From: Caldilineaceae bacterium
GTDB taxonomy: Bacteria; Chloroflexota; Anaerolineae; Caldilineales; Caldilineaceae
Direction of reading: 5' to 3'
DNA length: 64,000 nt
Assembly: GCA_022824025.1 (NCBI GenBank)
Contig: JAJEBF010000011.1
Span: forward strand, 58,663 to 122,662
Notes under the pieces: model-generated
What the model was told of the DNA's origin: nothing
Seen by the model: the letters and a program-made list of their open reading frames with translations, nothing else
Databases searched by the model: none
Part shown: positions 54,305-63,951 of the stretch, one piece after another
Position numbering within the stretch: the stretch's first letter is position 1
Layout of the letters: every line of letters starts with the position of its first letter
Made by a program: the position numbers and the translations under genes

Positions 54305-54337
54305 ACCACTCACCACTGACCACCGACCACTGCAGTT
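54305..54337. repeat. Second heptamer array of the ACCACTG type
   Basis: Four degenerate heptamers (ACCACTC, ACCACTG, ACCACCG, ACCACTG) followed by CAGTT, as at 46753-46785. It lies between the HD and site-2 protease genes. Confidence 0.65.
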
Positions 54338-55054
54338 TCAGTTCCCAAAAATGAGGAATAGCCACCTGACAACCTGGCCGGCCACGCCGGTGATAAAGCC
54401 GCCGCCAAGGTAGATCGCAGCCAGCAGAATCAGAAAGCCGAAGCGGCCCAGGGCCATCCGCAGCTCGAAATGATCTCCCGGCAAAAGCGCAAACAGAATA
54501 TGCGAGCCGTCCAGCGGCGGAATCGGGATCAGATTGAAAACGAACAACAGCGTGTTGATCCAGACAAAGAAACTCAGGAACCGCTCCAGCACCGGGACGT
54601 CGGCGAAGGGCATGAGGAAGACTCCAACCGCAGCCAGCAGCAGATTGCTCACTGGGCCGGCCGCCGCCACCAATATCGTCCCCACACGCACGTCTACATC
54701 GATGTTGCCAGGATTCCACTGCACCGGCTTGGCCCAGCCGAATCCCGTAAACAGAATCAACAGCGCGCCAATCGGATCGATATGAGCAATTGGATTGAAC
54801 GTGTAGCGCCCTTGCATGCGCGGTGTGGGATCACCCAACTGGACAGCCATCGCCGCATGCGCCATTTCGTGAACAGGCAAGGCAACCAGAACAATGACCG
54901 CCACCGCAACCAGCCAGAGCGGATCGCCCATCCGGCCCAGGGAACTACCCCCGGACACCAGCGCATACAAGACCAGAATTCCTACGACCCCAATTGCTAT
55001 CTGCTGTGTGCGGCTTAGGGCATTCCAGCCCCGTCCGCCAGATCCTCCATACAT
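54338..55054 (-). CDS. Site-2 protease family (M50) membrane metalloprotease
   Basis: A 238-residue multi-spanning protein with the zinc motif HEMAH (62-66) inside a membrane helix and LDG (181-183) in PIPPLDGSHILF carrying the third ligand. It belongs to the rhomboid-unrelated SpoIVFB/YwhC-type small M50 group that cleaves membrane-bound regulators. About five to six hydrophobic helices are visible. It begins 1 bp after the stop of the GT39-like gene upstream, so the two are co-transcribed. Confidence 0.85.
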   Translation of the reverse strand: MYGGSGGRGWNALSRTQQIAIGVVGILVLYALVSGGSSLGRMGDPLWLVAVAVIVLVALPVHEMAHAAMAVQLGDPTPRMQGRYTFNPIAHIDPIGALLILFTGFGWAKPVQWNPGNIDVDVRVGTILVAAAGPVSNLLLAAVGVFLMPFADVPVLERFLSFFVWINTLLFVFNLIPIPPLDGSHILFALLPGDHFELRMALGRFGFLILLAAIYLGGGFITGVAGQVVRWLFLIFGN

Positions 55055-55055
55055 T

Positions 55056-56408
55056 TCACGACTCCAGATATCCGTGCCACGCGTGGGGCAAGAACTCCGC
55101 CGCGCCCGACTGAACGTTGATCGGCTGCTGGCCGTGCGCCCACCAGCTATAGCCCCAGTACACGATCACAAAGACGATCATGCCGACGGCCAGCCAGTTG
55201 CCCACACGCCCGTAGGCGCGGCGTATCACCTGCGTCCCCAGCGCCACGAACATCGTAAACGCCGGCGCAATCCAGATAATGCCCTCAAACCGGGCCGCTC
55301 TCTCTCCGATCTGGGCCGCGGGCTGCGCTGCGGGCTGTGCCATCGCCGGGGCAAACAGACTGATGGCGTAAAGCAGCAGGACCGGCAGAATCAGCCAGGT
55401 CGCCAACATGCCCACATTGGCGATCCGCCCCCCGAACTCCGTATACCCAACCAGAAGACCTGTCAAGCCAAGAAAGAAGACCGGGATCAGCCAGAGATGC
55501 GAAATCGGTTCCAGCAAGCCCTGCGCATTATCAAGGAGCAATGTGCGCGCCATCTCTGTCAAAGGTGCGACGGGGAGGTCGGCTGCGACGGCTTGCAACG
55601 CGCTGCCGCTCTGCTGTTCGAGCCCGCCGAATATGCCGGCCAGATGGCCCCTGCCCCACGCCGTCAGCGGCAGAATGGGCAGCGCAAAGCCGACCAGCGT
55701 CAGTCCGTATCCCTGCCAGCGCTTCCGGTTAAGGGGATTTGCCAGCAAAAACCAGACCAGATGGACCGGCAGAAGCAGCGCCGTCAACACCTGCGTATAG
55801 ATGGCTATCGACGAAATGACAAGGTAGGTCAGCCACCGCCAGGGTCCGCTGTGCCACATCGCCTGCAGCCAGCTCCAGCTTGAAAACAACGCAAGCATCA
55901 CCACCATTCCATACGCGCCCCCCTCCTGGCTGTACCAGAGCTGCAATGGATTGAAAGCCAGGAAAAGTGTCGACAGCAGCGGCAGATTCCTCAGCAGCGT
56001 GCTGCCTACTGCCGGCACCATCCGGCGGGCCACCTGCCACATGAGGGCGATGGTAATGGCGCTGACCAGCACCGAAAAATAACGCAACGCGAAGAGATCG
56101 GTTCCGAAGAACTGGATCCACGGCCGGATCAGAAGAAAATATAACATCCCGCCCTGACCCGGCGCGACCAGCCCTGCAACCGTCTCCTCCACCGGGCTGG
56201 CCGCCAGCTCGATCGTCTCCTGTTCCACCTGGCCGAGTTTGCGCGCGATCAGGCCGAACATCCGCCAGCCAAACGCAAGCAGGATCACCAGCGCCATCCA
56301 GCGCTGCTGCAACGGCTCCGCGCCGCGCGGCTGGCCGCGCGGGACGTGCCTTGGCTCCGGCGTCTGCACAAGTTGAAATCGAACCGGTGATTCAAATGAG
56401 AGATTCAT
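55056..56408 (-). CDS. ArnT/GT39-like integral membrane glycosyltransferase
   Basis: A 450-residue polytopic membrane protein. An extracytoplasmic loop with E(T/E)I-type acidic residues (QVEQETIELAASPVEETV) follows the first helix. SLLRYFSVL- and YSQEGGAYG-like segments match the GT39/PMT_2 clan, which transfers sugars from polyprenyl-phosphate donors. About ten transmembrane helices are visible. The start is uncertain (ATG 56408, or TTG upstream). It is co-transcribed with the site-2 protease gene. Confidence 0.7.
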   Translation of the reverse strand: MNLSFESPVRFQLVQTPEPRHVPRGQPRGAEPLQQRWMALVILLAFGWRMFGLIARKLGQVEQETIELAASPVEETVAGLVAPGQGGMLYFLLIRPWIQFFGTDLFALRYFSVLVSAITIALMWQVARRMVPAVGSTLLRNLPLLSTLFLAFNPLQLWYSQEGGAYGMVVMLALFSSWSWLQAMWHSGPWRWLTYLVISSIAIYTQVLTALLLPVHLVWFLLANPLNRKRWQGYGLTLVGFALPILPLTAWGRGHLAGIFGGLEQQSGSALQAVAADLPVAPLTEMARTLLLDNAQGLLEPISHLWLIPVFFLGLTGLLVGYTEFGGRIANVGMLATWLILPVLLLYAISLFAPAMAQPAAQPAAQIGERAARFEGIIWIAPAFTMFVALGTQVIRRAYGRVGNWLAVGMIVFVIVYWGYSWWAHGQQPINVQSGAAEFLPHAWHGYLES

Positions 56409-56621
56409 AGCAGAAAGAGGGACAGTGCGCGTTTGGATCAACAAAGTGCATGCCTCCTATCATACCCCCTACACCATTGAAGACCAATCATTTTCTCAAC
56501 GGGGCGCGCATCCAGCTGTACTGGAGCGCGCGGTCGCGCTCCCATGGCCGGGAAGAAAGCGATACGGTTGGGCCGCCTTGCCCGCAGATATGGAGCCGCC
56601 GGATTCTGTGTCCACTCTCAG

Positions 56622-57482
56622 CTATGAATCGCCGCGAATCGAAGCCCAATCAAAGTCGACGTCGCCGGCGTGAACGGTAACCATCCCACCTTCAGCTGCG
56701 CGGACCAGCAGCGCGCCTTGCGGAGATGTCCCCACTGCCCGACCGTGAACAATCCCGTTTGCCGTGCGGGCAGCCACTACAGCGTCCAGGCCATGCAGAG
56801 CGGCCTCCCACTGGACATGCAGCACCTCCGCCGCAGGGCGGGTGCCAGGCGCGCACAGATCATCCAGCGCGCGGCACAAAGCCGCCAACAGATGCTCCCT
56901 GCCAATCGGCGAAAAATCGCCTGGGGACCGCCTGCCGCCATCAGCCAGCATCTTCAAGCTGGATGGAGGCAACCCGCCGGCGCGCACGGACGGCAACTCC
57001 TCCGGATGCTGATTGACATTGACACCGATACCTAGAATTACGCCGCGGAGCTCCGCCTGATCAAAGATACTCTCCACCAGAATGCCCGCCAGTTTCACAG
57101 GCCCGTCGGCTTCCAGAGAGATGACATCGTTTGGCCACTTCAGGCGCAGGCGGTCTGCCAGGCGTGGACAGCACCCGCCGATCGCGCGCATCAAGGCCAG
57201 GCCCCCCGCCATCACTGCCAATGTAGGATGGCCCGGCAGCATCTCGCCGCACAAGATATAGCTGCCCAACAGCCCTCGGCCGGCCGCGTCCTCCCAACCG
57301 CGAGCCAGGCGGCCCCGTCCCGCAGTCTGATGGTCGGCAATGACCACCGCGCCGGCGGCATCGTCGCCGCGCGCCTCGAAAATCCGCCGCGCGGCCGGCA
57401 TTGTGCTTGGCATCGAATGGTAAAATTCGATACTGTGTCCCATATACCGGCGCGACCCCGGCCCTCCCGACGCGCGCGCCAT
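56622..57482 (-). CDS. birA: Biotin--[acetyl-CoA-carboxylase] ligase (BirA)
   Basis: Attaches biotin to the carrier lysine of biotin-dependent carboxylases. The 286-residue protein has a SMPSTM start region, the biotin/AMP motif DHQTAGRGRLARGW, LKWPNDV and KLAGILVE, and the second GIGVNVN motif; it lacks the N-terminal DNA-binding domain of E. coli BirA. The start could be ATG 57482 or 57443. Its substrate is probably the AccB at 63051. Confidence 0.87.
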   Translation of the reverse strand: MARASGGPGSRRYMGHSIEFYHSMPSTMPAARRIFEARGDDAAGAVVIADHQTAGRGRLARGWEDAAGRGLLGSYILCGEMLPGHPTLAVMAGGLALMRAIGGCCPRLADRLRLKWPNDVISLEADGPVKLAGILVESIFDQAELRGVILGIGVNVNQHPEELPSVRAGGLPPSSLKMLADGGRRSPGDFSPIGREHLLAALCRALDDLCAPGTRPAAEVLHVQWEAALHGLDAVVAARTANGIVHGRAVGTSPQGALLVRAAEGGMVTVHAGDVDFDWASIRGDS

Positions 57483-57979
57483 CGCCAGGGCCCGTCCAAT
57501 CCATCCGGGCGGAGCCGATTGCTGTTGCCTGCTTGCGCCTTTCGGCGATCTGTCGCCTGAACAACCCGCCTCCGCTTTGTTCAATTTGCTTGTGATCTCC
57601 TGACGTATCGTGTAGAATAACCGCGCACTGGAAGGACCAGGGCAGCGCGTGGCGCGTACCCTTTCCCTGGCCACAAACTGCGACTCGCTGACCACGCTCA
57701 AACGCTGTTCCCGCGCCGATCCCACCATTGACGATTAAGCTTGCGCGCGTTGCCGTTGGGTTGGGGAGCGCCGGTTATATCGTATGGGATCAAATATCCG
57801 GCGCGCGCCAGTAACGCGCTCGACGCGAAGTGTACGCAAACCCGTGCCAGATTCGTGGGCAGAACGCAAAGAGGACAAACGGGAGTGGCCACTTACCGAT
57901 TTTCGCAGGAACTGGAAAATGTTTCAAGCGCGCAGCTGTTGCGCATACCTGCCGCTTCTACGAAGTCTGAAAGTGCCTG
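57483..57979. other. Divergent intergenic stretch
   Basis: Roughly 500 bp between birA and the divergent DUF1624 gene. Short open frames occur but show no domain; no RNA gene or repeat is recognised. Confidence 0.4.
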
Positions 57980-58846
57980 ATGATGCCAATGGCCGCAACG
58001 GCGCAGCGGAATTCACTGGAAAACTACGACGAGCTGGAAGAGATGACCCCGCCGCGCAATGACACCGGCGAGACCATCCCGCCCGCCGCGACCCCCGCCG
58101 TCACCCGCTTCTGGGAGGTCGACAGCTGGCGCGGCGTGGCCATCATCACCATGGTCATCTTTCATCTGATGTTCGACCTGCGCAACTTCGGTGGCCTGCC
58201 GGTCGTACTGCATGAAGGCTTCTGGTTCTACTTTCAACGTTTCACCGCCACCTCGTTCATCACACTGGCCGGCGTTTCGGTCGTTCTCAGCTATAATCGG
58301 GCGCGATCCATTCGCGGATCGGCCGATGGCCTGGGTTGGAAAGTCGCGCGCAGGGGGCTGCACATACTCGGTATCGGACTGATCTTCTCCCTGGTCATGC
58401 GCGTGGCCGGTCTGCCCCCGATCGACTTCGGCGTCCTGCACCTGATTGGAACATCGATTATCTGCTCGGTCCTTTTCCTGAACAGACGCTGGCTGACGCT
58501 GTCGGTGGCCGCCGCGCTCTATGTCGTCAGCTATATTCTGCAGTTCATGAATGTGCAGGCGCCCGCCGGTGTCTCCTGGCTGGTTCCGCTCGGCATTGAA
58601 CCGCCGGGCTACTACTATTCCGATTACTTTCCCTTTCCCCACTGGTTTGCCGTCTTCCTGATCGGCGTCTTCGTGGGGACCGTTTTCTATGAAGACGGCG
58701 CACGCAAATTGCCGCTGCCTGATTTCGGAGGGGTTTTCCCATTCTCTGTTCTGCAGTTTCTTGGCCGCCATTCCCTGGTCATCTATGTGATTCATCAGCC
58801 GATCCTGGTCGGATTGCTGCTCCTGACAGGTACGATTACGCTCTGA
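57980..58846 (+). CDS. DUF1624/HGSNAT-like membrane acyltransferase
   Basis: A 288-residue polytopic membrane protein. The motif FWEVDSWRGVAIITMVIFHLMFDL with its conserved His and Asp, and TSFITLAGVSVVLSY, are typical of DUF1624 (heparan-alpha-glucosaminide N-acetyltransferase catalytic clan). About seven transmembrane helices are visible; FLGRHSLVIYVIHQPIL closes the fold. The likely role is transfer of an acyl group to an extracytoplasmic sugar. The first ~40 residues are a Pro/Asn-rich cytoplasmic tail. Confidence 0.85.
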   Translation: MMPMAATAQRNSLENYDELEEMTPPRNDTGETIPPAATPAVTRFWEVDSWRGVAIITMVIFHLMFDLRNFGGLPVVLHEGFWFYFQRFTATSFITLAGVSVVLSYNRARSIRGSADGLGWKVARRGLHILGIGLIFSLVMRVAGLPPIDFGVLHLIGTSIICSVLFLNRRWLTLSVAAALYVVSYILQFMNVQAPAGVSWLVPLGIEPPGYYYSDYFPFPHWFAVFLIGVFVGTVFYEDGARKLPLPDFGGVFPFSVLQFLGRHSLVIYVIHQPILVGLLLLTGTITL

Positions 58847-59053
58847 TGACTGGCACTGGGGTCTGGATTGACCGGTTCTCCGGGACAACCGGCGCCCTTC
58901 GCATGCGGCCCTGGCGCTGTGACCGGTCACGTCCATCCCCTGACAGCGCAGCGGCCCGCCAGACACGCCCGGCGATCGAAACTTGCCGCGGCCAGCAGGC
59001 AAGATGCCAGGAGCATCCGCAAAACGAACTATGACAGGATATAGGAGTTTGTC

Positions 59054-60613
59054 TTGACTGACTCGACAATCGACCCTCGTATCACCGATCTGCGCAGCCG
59101 TAAAGACATGGCCAAACTCGGGGGCGGCCTTGAACGGATCGAGATTCAGCACGCTAAAGGCAGGGCCACCGCCCGCGAGCGGCTTGAGCTGATGCTGGAT
59201 AAAGGCAGCTTTCGCGAAGTCGACGCGCTGGTCACCCACGACAGCCACGACTTCGGCCTCGACGAGCAGCGCATCCCCGGCGACGGCGTTGTCACAGGCT
59301 TCGGCACAATTGACGACCGCCTCGTCTACGTCTTTTCGCAGGACTTCACCGTCTTCGGAGGCAGCGTCAGCCGCCATCACGCCGCCAAGATCTGCAAAAT
59401 CCTCGATATGTCCATGAAAAACGGCGCCCCCGTCATCGGCCTGAACGACTCCGGCGGCGCACGTATCCAGGAAGGCGTGCTCAGCCTGGCCGGCTACGCC
59501 GACATCTTCTTCCGCAATGTCATGGCGTCCGGCGTCGTCCCGCAAGTCAGCGTCATTATGGGGCCCTGCGCCGGCGGAGCCGTCTACTCGCCCGCCATCA
59601 CCGACTTCGTCATCATGGTCAAAGACACAAGTCACATGTTCGTCACCGGACCCGATGTGGTCAAAACAGTCACCCATGAAGAGGTCACCTTTGAGGAGCT
59701 GGGCGGCGCGTCGATCCACGGCAGCAAGTCCGGCGTCGCCCACTTCACCGCCGAAAATGAGGAAGACGCCCTCTTCATCGTGCAGCAGCTGATGAGCTAT
59801 CTGCCCAACAACAATATGGAAGATTCGCCCGTCGTCCCTTCCACCGACGATCTGCTGCGCCAGGATGAAGAGCTGGACTCGATCGTGCCCGACAATCCCA
59901 ACCGTCCCTACGATATGAAAGAGATCATCCGGCGTATCGTCGACGACGGACAGTTTCTCGAGGTCCACGAACAGTGGGCGCGCAATGTGATGGTCTGCTT
60001 CGCCCGTCTCGGCGGCCGCACCATCGGCATCGTCGCCCAGCAACCCGCCGTCCTCGCCGGTGTCCTCGATGTGGACGCCAGCCAGAAAGCGGCCCGATTC
60101 GTCCGCTTCTGCGACTGCTTCAACATCCCGCTGGTCGTCCTCGAGGATGTGCCCGGTTTTATGCCCGGCCTTAATCAGGAACACGGCGGCATCATCCGCC
60201 ACGGCGCCAAACTTCTCTACGCATTCTCCGAAGCAACAGTTCCCAAACTGACCGTCATCGTGCGCAAGGCCTACGGCGGCGCCTACTGCGTCATGAATCC
60301 CCGCCACATCGGCGCCGACCTCGTCCTCGCCTGGCCCTCAGCCGAAATCGCTGTCATGGGCCCGGAGGGCGCCGTCAATGTAATCTTCCGGCGCGAAATC
60401 GCCGCTGCCGAAGACCCTGTGGCCAAGAGAAACGACCTGGTCGCGGACTATCGCAGCCGGTTCGCCAACCCGTATATCGCGGCCGCCAACGGCTTCATCG
60501 ACGATGTCATTGAACCGCACGAATCCCGGCCCCGCCTGATCAACGCCCTGGAAATGCTGCAAAACAAACGTGATCGACTCCCCCCGAAAAAACACGGGAA
60601 TATCCCCCTGTGA
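59054..60613 (+). CDS. Acyl-CoA carboxylase carboxyltransferase subunit (PccB-like)
   Basis: A 519-residue carboxyltransferase beta subunit that moves CO2 from biotin to acetyl- or propionyl-CoA. Motifs include ATARERLELMLD, NDSGGARIQEGV, MGPCAGGAVYSPA (oxyanion hole), GGASIHGSKSGVAH, VLEDVPGFMPGLNQEH and KAYGGAYCVM. The length and NDSGGARIQE form fit the propionyl/methylmalonyl type. The start is TTG with AGGAG 6 nt upstream. The stop overlaps the start of the next gene (GTGA). Confidence 0.93.
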   Translation: MTDSTIDPRITDLRSRKDMAKLGGGLERIEIQHAKGRATARERLELMLDKGSFREVDALVTHDSHDFGLDEQRIPGDGVVTGFGTIDDRLVYVFSQDFTVFGGSVSRHHAAKICKILDMSMKNGAPVIGLNDSGGARIQEGVLSLAGYADIFFRNVMASGVVPQVSVIMGPCAGGAVYSPAITDFVIMVKDTSHMFVTGPDVVKTVTHEEVTFEELGGASIHGSKSGVAHFTAENEEDALFIVQQLMSYLPNNNMEDSPVVPSTDDLLRQDEELDSIVPDNPNRPYDMKEIIRRIVDDGQFLEVHEQWARNVMVCFARLGGRTIGIVAQQPAVLAGVLDVDASQKAARFVRFCDCFNIPLVVLEDVPGFMPGLNQEHGGIIRHGAKLLYAFSEATVPKLTVIVRKAYGGAYCVMNPRHIGADLVLAWPSAEIAVMGPEGAVNVIFRREIAAAEDPVAKRNDLVADYRSRFANPYIAAANGFIDDVIEPHESRPRLINALEMLQNKRDRLPPKKHGNIPL

Positions 60614-61311
60614 ACCCAATGCCTGTGAATTCAACGCCGCTGGAACCGAACGGAGAAAAAAAAATCGACCGCCTGGCCGGTCAGGCTTCCGGGCGGCAAA
60701 CAGCCCAAATCGGCCCCAGGCCAACTGCCGCCAGGATGCAGAAACTGCCCCAGATCGAATTCGAGCTTTCCGCCGAACAGTTCTCGCTGATGGGCTTCCC
60801 CCGGCTGCAACAGGGCCTCCCCCTGACCGCCGTGCTCGACGGCGGCGTCCTTTTGCCCGAGCCCGGACCCGACCCCTGGTACGCCGTACAGAAAGAGCCG
60901 CTGGCTGGCAGATTCACGCAGATCGGCCCTGCCCTCTACGCCTTTGCCGGCCAGATCGTCCAGGCCGATATCGAATATGGCAGCGCCCAAATGGCAGTGG
61001 TCGTGATAGACTGCGGAATCGTTACCCTGCGCGTCGCCTGCGCGCCCAATGACGACGGCGTCCTCCCCGATGGAACATGGGAAACCCGCTACGCCGCCGG
61101 ATTCGCGCCCGTGCAGGCAATTGTGGAGGAGAGTTTCACCTCACCGGTAGGACGCACCGTCGATTTGTCCATGTGGGGCTTTCGCCGCCTGCTTCTTTCG
61201 CCCAACGACAGCGCCTTCGGCACGTGGCACCCAAGCAGTGAAATCCCGCCGGCCCCCTTCACCCACGACCGGCTTCTGATTCAGGCTCGTGTCCATCGCC
61301 AGGGAATCTGA
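60610..61311 (+). CDS. Hypothetical protein coupled to the carboxylase genes
   Basis: A 233-residue protein that I do not recognise. The first ~40 residues are low-complexity; from LPQIEFELSAEQFSLMGFPRL on it is predicted beta-rich (VVVIDCGIVTLRVACAPND, MWGFRRLLLSP). There is no signal peptide or membrane segment. It overlaps pccB by 4 bp (GTGA start-stop) and stands 234 bp before accC, so co-expression with the carboxylase is likely. A start at ATG 60619 is also possible. Confidence 0.6.
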   Translation: MNPMPVNSTPLEPNGEKKIDRLAGQASGRQTAQIGPRPTAARMQKLPQIEFELSAEQFSLMGFPRLQQGLPLTAVLDGGVLLPEPGPDPWYAVQKEPLAGRFTQIGPALYAFAGQIVQADIEYGSAQMAVVVIDCGIVTLRVACAPNDDGVLPDGTWETRYAAGFAPVQAIVEESFTSPVGRTVDLSMWGFRRLLLSPNDSAFGTWHPSSEIPPAPFTHDRLLIQARVHRQGI

Positions 61312-61545
61312 TGCGCGGTTGAAAGCGAAGACCGGCTTCTCAGCGAATCGCCGGCGCGACAGTTTTCATCCGAGTCGACTGTCTCGATAGGATTGTTCTG
61401 ATATAGGTCACGCCATCTAAAGGTGTCCGCGTACTCTCCCGGCGAACAAAGGGAATGAAAGGCTGACAGTCAAGTAAATCAGCCAACGACTTGCCCCGGC
61501 GGCACAGTCTACTTGGAATAGACGGAAAAAAGTAAGGATCAGCGC

Positions 61546-63054
61546 ATGTTCAAGAAAGTTCTGGTTGCGAATCGAGGTGAAATCGCGGTACGCGTGTTAC
61601 GGGCCTGTGAAGAGCGGGGCATCGCCACCGCAACCGTCTTCTCAGATGTAGACAGGACTGCCCTTCACGTGCGGTACGCCGACGAAGCCTACCACATCGG
61701 CCCGGCCCCCAGCCGCGACAGCTATCTGCGCATCGACAAGATCATCGACGTGGCGCGCCAGGCCGGGGTCGACGCTGTCCATCCCGGCTACGGTTTCCTG
61801 GCCGAAAACGCCGAATTCGCTGCCGCTTGCGCCGATGCCGGCATCACATTTATCGGCCCGTCGCCTGATGCGATCGCCAAAATGGGCGATAAGCAGACCG
61901 CACGCGAAACCGTTGCCAAAAACAATGTGCCGTTGGTGCCCGGGTCGCGCAAAGGCCTGCGAGATGATGAACTGAGGGCAACCGCCGTCCAGATCGGGTT
62001 CCCCCTGATGATTAAGGCCACCGCCGGCGGCGGCGGCAAAGGCATGCGCGTCGTTCACGACCCCAGCCAGTTCACAAGCGCGCTGCTGGCCGCGCGTCGC
62101 GAAGCCGTTGGCGCTTTCGGCAATGGCGAGGTCTATCTGGAAAAGTTCATATCCAGCGCCCGCCATATCGAGGTCCAGGTCCTCGCCGACAGCTACGGGC
62201 ATACCATCCACCTCGGCGAGCGGGAATGTTCGATCCAGCGGCGCCACCAGAAGTTGATCGAAGAGGCGCCCAGTGTCGCCGTCGACGAAAACCTGCGCCA
62301 GGAACTCGGTCGCGTCGCGGTGGCTGCCGCCGAGTCCGTGGAATATGTAAACGCAGGCACGATTGAATTCCTGTACGATGCCAAGGAAGAGAAATTCTAC
62401 TTCCTGGAGATGAACACCCGCCTGCAGGTGGAACATCCGGTCACCGAATTTGTCACCGGCGTCGATATTGTCAAAGAACAGCTGACCATCGCCGCCGGCC
62501 GCCGCATGCGCTACCGACCTGAAGACATCAACCCCAAAGGCTGGTCGATCGAGTGCCGTCTCACAGCCGAAGACCCCTTCAATGGCTTTATGCCCAATAG
62601 CGGCGTCGTCACCTACCTCAAGGAGCCTACCGGCCCTGGCGTGCGCGTCGAAAGCGCCCTCTACCGCGGCTACGAAGTCAGCCTTTTCTACGATCCCATG
62701 GTCGCCAAACTGATCGTGTGGGGCGAGAACAGGGCCGAAGCCATCCTGCGCATGCGCCGCGCGCTCAATGAATATCGTATCAGCGGCATCAAAACGTCGA
62801 TTCCGTTCCACCAGGAGATTATGGACAGCACCGAGTTCATTTGGGGAACGTTCGATACCGGTTTCCTCGACCGTCGTCAACTGGTGGCCAAAAACGAACC
62901 CGACCGCGAGCAGGCGCGTATCGCTGCCGTCGCCGCCGCGTTGGTCGCGCATGAAGCCGGGCGCCGGGCTGTCAATATCGGCGGAGGCGAGGACAATGCC
63001 GCCAGCCCCTGGAAACAGGCCGGGCGCATCACGGGATTGGGAGGGCGGTGGTGA
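61546..63054 (+). CDS. accC: Biotin carboxylase subunit
   Basis: Carboxylates the biotin of AccB with ATP and bicarbonate. The 502-residue protein has the VLVANRGEIAVRVLRA N terminus, the ATP-binding loop GGGGKGMR at about residue 161-168, a HLGERECSIQRRHQK motif and EMNTRLQVEHPVTE. AAGGA lies 7 nt before ATG. The tail beyond ~450 is extended relative to E. coli AccC. It overlaps the next gene by 4 bp. Confidence 0.95.
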   Translation: MFKKVLVANRGEIAVRVLRACEERGIATATVFSDVDRTALHVRYADEAYHIGPAPSRDSYLRIDKIIDVARQAGVDAVHPGYGFLAENAEFAAACADAGITFIGPSPDAIAKMGDKQTARETVAKNNVPLVPGSRKGLRDDELRATAVQIGFPLMIKATAGGGGKGMRVVHDPSQFTSALLAARREAVGAFGNGEVYLEKFISSARHIEVQVLADSYGHTIHLGERECSIQRRHQKLIEEAPSVAVDENLRQELGRVAVAAAESVEYVNAGTIEFLYDAKEEKFYFLEMNTRLQVEHPVTEFVTGVDIVKEQLTIAAGRRMRYRPEDINPKGWSIECRLTAEDPFNGFMPNSGVVTYLKEPTGPGVRVESALYRGYEVSLFYDPMVAKLIVWGENRAEAILRMRRALNEYRISGIKTSIPFHQEIMDSTEFIWGTFDTGFLDRRQLVAKNEPDREQARIAAVAAALVAHEAGRRAVNIGGGEDNAASPWKQAGRITGLGGRW

Positions 63055-63545
63055 AATACTTTGCCAGCGTCGGCGACCATACCTTTGAAATCGAAATCAA
63101 CGAGGAAGAAGTGTTGGTCGATGGCGAACCGATCACGGTTGACCTCCGGCAGAGCGGCGTCACGCAGCTGTACAGCCTGCTCCTGGATGACGCAAGTTTC
63201 GAAATGCTGGTCGAGGAAACCTCGCAGAGCCACGACGTGACGCTCCGCGGTGAGCAGTTCCGCGTCCAGATTGAAGACGAACGCACACGGCGGCTCAATG
63301 CTGGCCGGCAAGGGCCGGCGGTCCCCCAGGGCGACCTCGCTGTCAGAGCCCCCATCCCCGGAATGATCGTCAAAGTGCTCGTGCAGGATGGCGATGAGAT
63401 CATCGAGGACCAGCCGCTGATGATCCTGGAAGCGATGAAGATGGAAAACGAGATTCGAGCCGTGCGTTCCGGCGTGGTGCGTAAAGTCGAGGTCTCTGCC
63501 GGCCAAAGCGTTGAACAGGAAGCCGTCCTGATCGTTATCGGCTAA
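63051..63545 (+). CDS. accB: Biotin carboxyl carrier protein
   Basis: A 164-residue carrier protein. The C-terminal biotinyl domain has the EAMKMENE motif at about 127-134, so the biotinylated lysine is K130. The N-terminal half is a separate small domain (VDGEPITVDLRQSG). GTG 63051 overlaps the accC stop as GTGA and has GGAGG 6 nt upstream; an earlier GTG at 63048 fits less well. Confidence 0.93.
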   Translation: MKYFASVGDHTFEIEINEEEVLVDGEPITVDLRQSGVTQLYSLLLDDASFEMLVEETSQSHDVTLRGEQFRVQIEDERTRRLNAGRQGPAVPQGDLAVRAPIPGMIVKVLVQDGDEIIEDQPLMILEAMKMENEIRAVRSGVVRKVEVSAGQSVEQEAVLIVIG

Positions 63546-63615
63546 CCGGCGGCACATCCTGTCCCGCGGCCCCGCAGACGCGGCAAACCCAATGTGAATT
63601 CAGCCGAAATCCCAT

Positions 63616-63644
63616 TTGACAGACCATCTGCGGTGTGATACATT
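63616..63644 (+). promoter_or_regulatory. Probable rRNA operon promoter
   Basis: TTGACA (63616-63621), a 17-bp spacer and TACATT (63639-63644). It would start an rRNA leader of about 300 nt. A perfect -35 box with this spacing and the position upstream of 16S support it. Confidence 0.5.
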
Positions 63645-63951
63645 CAGGAAACCTTCGCAAGTCGGCGAGGCGCGAAACACATTGTTGATCGGCCTCTTTC
63701 CGATTTGCCAGGGAATTGTAGGATGTAGTAAGGTAGTAGGGTTGTGGCACATTAACAGCTGAAGAGTGGCAAGATAAGCGAGTCCAGCAGACCTGTCAAT
63801 CGTTTTCGGGTTGTTTCGTATTCTGGCGTAGCCGGGATGCGGGGTGGTTTGGGAGCGATATGGCTTGAGAGTTTAGAAGAGCTTTGCGTAGAGGTGCTGG
63901 TGTAGTCGGGTGTACTGGGAGTAGGAGGTATGTTCGGTGTGCACTGGCGAA
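63645..63951 (+). other. Leader region of the rRNA operon
   Basis: About 300 bp between the promoter and 16S without protein-coding features. I see no clear boxA motif. Confidence 0.4.

Noticed and set aside
58013..60307. A 764-codon open frame on the minus strand opposite the DUF1624 and pccB genes.
   Set aside because: It is the antisense of clear coding sequence; composition is rich in His, Gln and Asp runs typical of shadow frames in high-GC DNA, and it shows no domain.
63546..63950. A small protein on the minus strand upstream of 16S.
   Set aside because: The open frame has no domain and lies over the probable rRNA promoter.
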